Positions 22,931-24,507 of a stretch of 24,507 nucleotides of DNA are shown here, piece by piece (the stretch's first letter is position 1; each line of letters begins with the position of its first letter). The translations under genes were made by a program, and so were the position numbers. The stretch comes from SAR116 cluster bacterium (lineage in GTDB: Bacteria; Pseudomonadota; Alphaproteobacteria; Puniceispirillales; Puniceispirillaceae). The stretch covers positions 1 through 24,507 of the forward strand of contig SHBC01000008.1 of assembly GCA_004213025.1 (NCBI GenBank). The letters are read 5' to 3'. The notes beneath the pieces were generated by a model that did no database searches, was not told where the DNA came from, and saw only the letters and a list, made by a program, of their open reading frames with translations.

Positions 22931-23644
22931 TCAGGCTTCGTCGATCATCCAGCTTGTGCGGTCGGCCTTCGGACGGCTCGTCTCCACCGTTTCGCCTGTT
23001 TCGATGAACAGCACCTGTTCAGCAAGGCTGGTCGTGAAATCACCGATGCGTTCCAGATTCTTGCCGATGAACAGAAGATGCGCACCAACAAGCGGCGGCA
23101 CATCACCCTCCTCCATAGCGGCAATGACACCACCGAAAAAGGCGGTGTGAAGCTTGTCGACATGGACGTCGGAATTCCGGATCGCCTGCGCGGCATCAAG
23201 ATCGCCCTGCTGGTGCGCGACAATGACATCATCAATCATTGCCGCCACCATGGTGCCGATCTCGATCAGCTGGTCCCAGGGAAGATCGCCGGCCTCACTG
23301 GCCATGATGGCTTTTGTGCGCTTGGCTGTATTGCGTGCGTAATCGCCGATGCGCTCAAGGCTCTGCGCGGCCTTCGCCGCCGCAAGAACACGCCGCAGAT
23401 CTTCAGCACGCGGCGCCCGCATGGTGATGATGTTCAACACCCTTTCATTGACCTCGGCCTCAAGCTCATCAAGCTCGACATCACGCTCGATAAGCATGTC
23501 GACACGGTTCGCCTGAAAGTCCGACATGGCGCGAAGGCACGCGTTGAGCTGGCGGCTCGCCAGCATGCCGAGACGGACGACCACCATATTCAGGTCTTCC
23601 AGATCCTGGGCAAATGCGCTGCTTGTATGCGCAACCTGATTCAT
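22931..23644 (-). CDS. phoU: Phosphate transport system regulatory protein PhoU
   Basis: PhoU is a cytoplasmic all-helical protein that links the Pst transporter to PhoR and holds the Pho regulon off when phosphate is plentiful. The 237-residue product has two PhoU repeats, each with a metal-binding ExxxD-type helix: 'SLERIGDYARNTAKRTKAI' in the first and 'KNLERIGDFTTSLAEQVLFI' in the second. The length and duplication are typical. The frame also opens at a TTG one codon earlier, but ATG 23644 has AGGAG six bases upstream and is preferred. It lies about 80 bp after pstB on the same strand, as in most pst operons. Confidence 0.94.
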   Translation of the reverse strand: MNQVAHTSSAFAQDLEDLNMVVVRLGMLASRQLNACLRAMSDFQANRVDMLIERDVELDELEAEVNERVLNIITMRAPRAEDLRRVLAAAKAAQSLERIGDYARNTAKRTKAIMASEAGDLPWDQLIEIGTMVAAMIDDVIVAHQQGDLDAAQAIRNSDVHVDKLHTAFFGGVIAAMEEGDVPPLVGAHLLFIGKNLERIGDFTTSLAEQVLFIETGETVETSRPKADRTSWMIDEA

Positions 23645-23719
23645 CAAAGTCTCCTGTGACCCGGGGCACCATCCGCGATGGCAGCACCCTTTCAGCGGCC
23701 AACCATAGCAGACTAAGCC

Positions 23720-23737
23720 TTTCGGTTTTAGCCGAAA
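23720..23737. other. Small hairpin across the pstB stop codon
   Basis: TTTCGG (23720-23725) pairs with CCGAAA (23732-23737) across a six-base loop that contains the pstB TAA. On the mRNA strand no T-run follows, so it is unlikely to end transcription before phoU. It could damp read-through or protect the 3' end. Confidence 0.3.
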
Positions 23738-24507
23738 CGGCCGGTAATATAATTATGCGTCATTTCATGCTGCGGTTTGGTGAAAATCTGCTCGGTCTCG
23801 CCAACCTCGACCAGCTTGCCAAGGTGAAAATAGGCGGTTCGCTGCGAGACCCGTGCCGCCTGCTGCATCGAATGGGTGACAATCACGATGGTGAATTCGG
23901 TGCTCAGCTCATGGATCAATTCCTCGATCCGCGCGGTGGCGATCGGGTCAAGCGCCGAGCAGGGCTCGTCCATCAGGATCACTTCCGGGCTGACCGCGAT
24001 GGCGCGGGCAATGCACAGCCGCTGCTGCTGGCCACCCGACAGGCCGGTGCCTGGCTGGGCAAGGCGGTCCTTCACCTCTTCCCACAGGCCGGCCCGCACC
24101 AGCGAATTCTCGACAATGTCGTTCAGCTCGGCACGGTTTGTGGCAAGGCCGTGAATGCGCGGCCCATAGGCGACATTGTCATAGATCGATTTCGGGAACG
24201 GGTTCGGCTTCTGGAACACCATACCGACCCGCGCCCGCAGCGGCACCACATCGATATGCGGCGCGTAGATATCCTGTCCGTCCAGAGCTATGGTGCCTTC
24301 GATCCGGCAGATATCGATGGTGTCGTTCATCCTGTTCAGACAGCGAAGGAAGGTGGATTTGCCACATCCCGACGGGCCAATGAAGGAAATCACCTGCTTT
24401 TCGGCGATATCGAGCGTCACATCGTCAATGGCGCATTTGTCGCCATAGAATACATTGACGTTGCGTGCCGTCATCCGCGGATGCTCGACATGGATATCAC
24501 CGACCGT
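23728..24507 (-). CDS. pstB: Phosphate ABC transporter ATP-binding protein PstB (5' end cut by window)
   Basis: PstB powers high-affinity phosphate import through PstCA. The reading frame is open to the right edge (260 codons): a Met near residue 12 of the visible part is internal, as it is preceded in frame by '[11 protein letters not shown]'. Visible motifs: Walker A '[19 protein letters not shown]', Q-loop '[19 protein letters not shown]' (typical of PstB), signature '[16 protein letters not shown]', Walker B '[13 protein letters not shown]' and switch His in '[16 protein letters not shown]'. The 'FFHLG'-like C-terminal stretch reads '[18 protein letters not shown]'. pstS, pstC and pstA are expected just outside the window. 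phoU follows downstream. Arsenate also enters cells by phosphate transporters, which connects this gene with the nearby arsenic cassette. Confidence 0.95.
   Translation of the reverse strand, partial: TVGDIHVEHPRMTARNVNVFYGDKCAIDDVTLDIAEKQVISFIGPSGCGKSTFLRCLNRMNDTIDICRIEGTIALDGQDIYAPHIDVVPLRARVGMVFQKPNPFPKSIYDNVAYGPRIHGLATNRAELNDIVENSLVRAGLWEEVKDRLAQPGTGLSGGQQQRLCIARAIAVSPEVILMDEPCSALDPIATARIEELIHELSTEFTIVIVTHSMQQAARVSQRTAYFHLGKLVEVGETEQIFTKPQHEMTHNYITGRFG

Noticed and set aside
23720..23737. Rho-independent terminator between pstB and phoU
   Set aside because: The stem is only six pairs and no T-run follows on the mRNA strand; phoU is expected to be co-transcribed.

Overview
The window is a gene-dense stretch (about 60% G+C or a little more by eye, strong G/C preference at third codon positions) from an alphaproteobacterium. 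PhoB, PhoR, PhoU, PstB, PyrE, malonyl-CoA decarboxylase and the split YeeE/YedE pair all look alphaproteobacterial. A marine heterotroph of the SAR116/Rhodospirillales kind would fit, but that is inference, since no rRNA or phylogenetic marker was available. Nearly everything is on the minus strand. The only plus-strand genes are an amidase fragment at the left edge, a small DUF2256 protein and malonyl-CoA decarboxylase. I see no tRNA, rRNA, CRISPR array, IS element or phage gene.

Layout, left to right: the end of an amidase (1-183); a two-gene RND efflux operon (permease 197-3340, adaptor 3337-4650) with a recognisable sigma70-type promoter; a co-directional run read right to left as pyrE, YeeE/YedE, DUF6691, cytochrome P450, Cys/Met-type PLP enzyme and GMC oxidoreductase (10549 down to 4789); an arsenic cassette of GAPDH, arsJ and aqpS (13717 down to 10658); DUF2256 and an unrecognised acidic protein (13917-14516); the phosphate signalling genes ppx, phoR and phoB (18145 down to 14593); an acyl-CoA block (thiolase, divergent malonyl-CoA decarboxylase, nitronate monooxygenase-like protein, ECHDC3-like crotonase; 18194-22817); and phoU and the truncated pstB (22931-24507).

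The main functional theme is phosphate and its toxic analogue arsenate. pstB/phoU belong to high-affinity phosphate uptake, phoR/phoB to its regulation and ppx to polyphosphate turnover. The adjacent GAPDH-ArsJ pair is the known route that converts arsenate to 1-arseno-3-phosphoglycerate and exports it. AqpS adds an arsenic-permeable channel. No arsR or arsC gene is visible in the window. A second, speculative theme is sulfur: a YeeE/YedE pair, a Cys/Met-type PLP enzyme, a P450 with an abnormal oxygen-activation motif and a GMC oxidoreductase lie in one run.

The most unusual signal that the genes do not explain is a recurring set of short tandem duplications (12-22 bp units, 2-4 copies) at gene ends, in promoters and in spacers. 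There are at least eight in 24.5 kb. Two duplicate a stop codon and one duplicates the ribosome binding site of arsJ.
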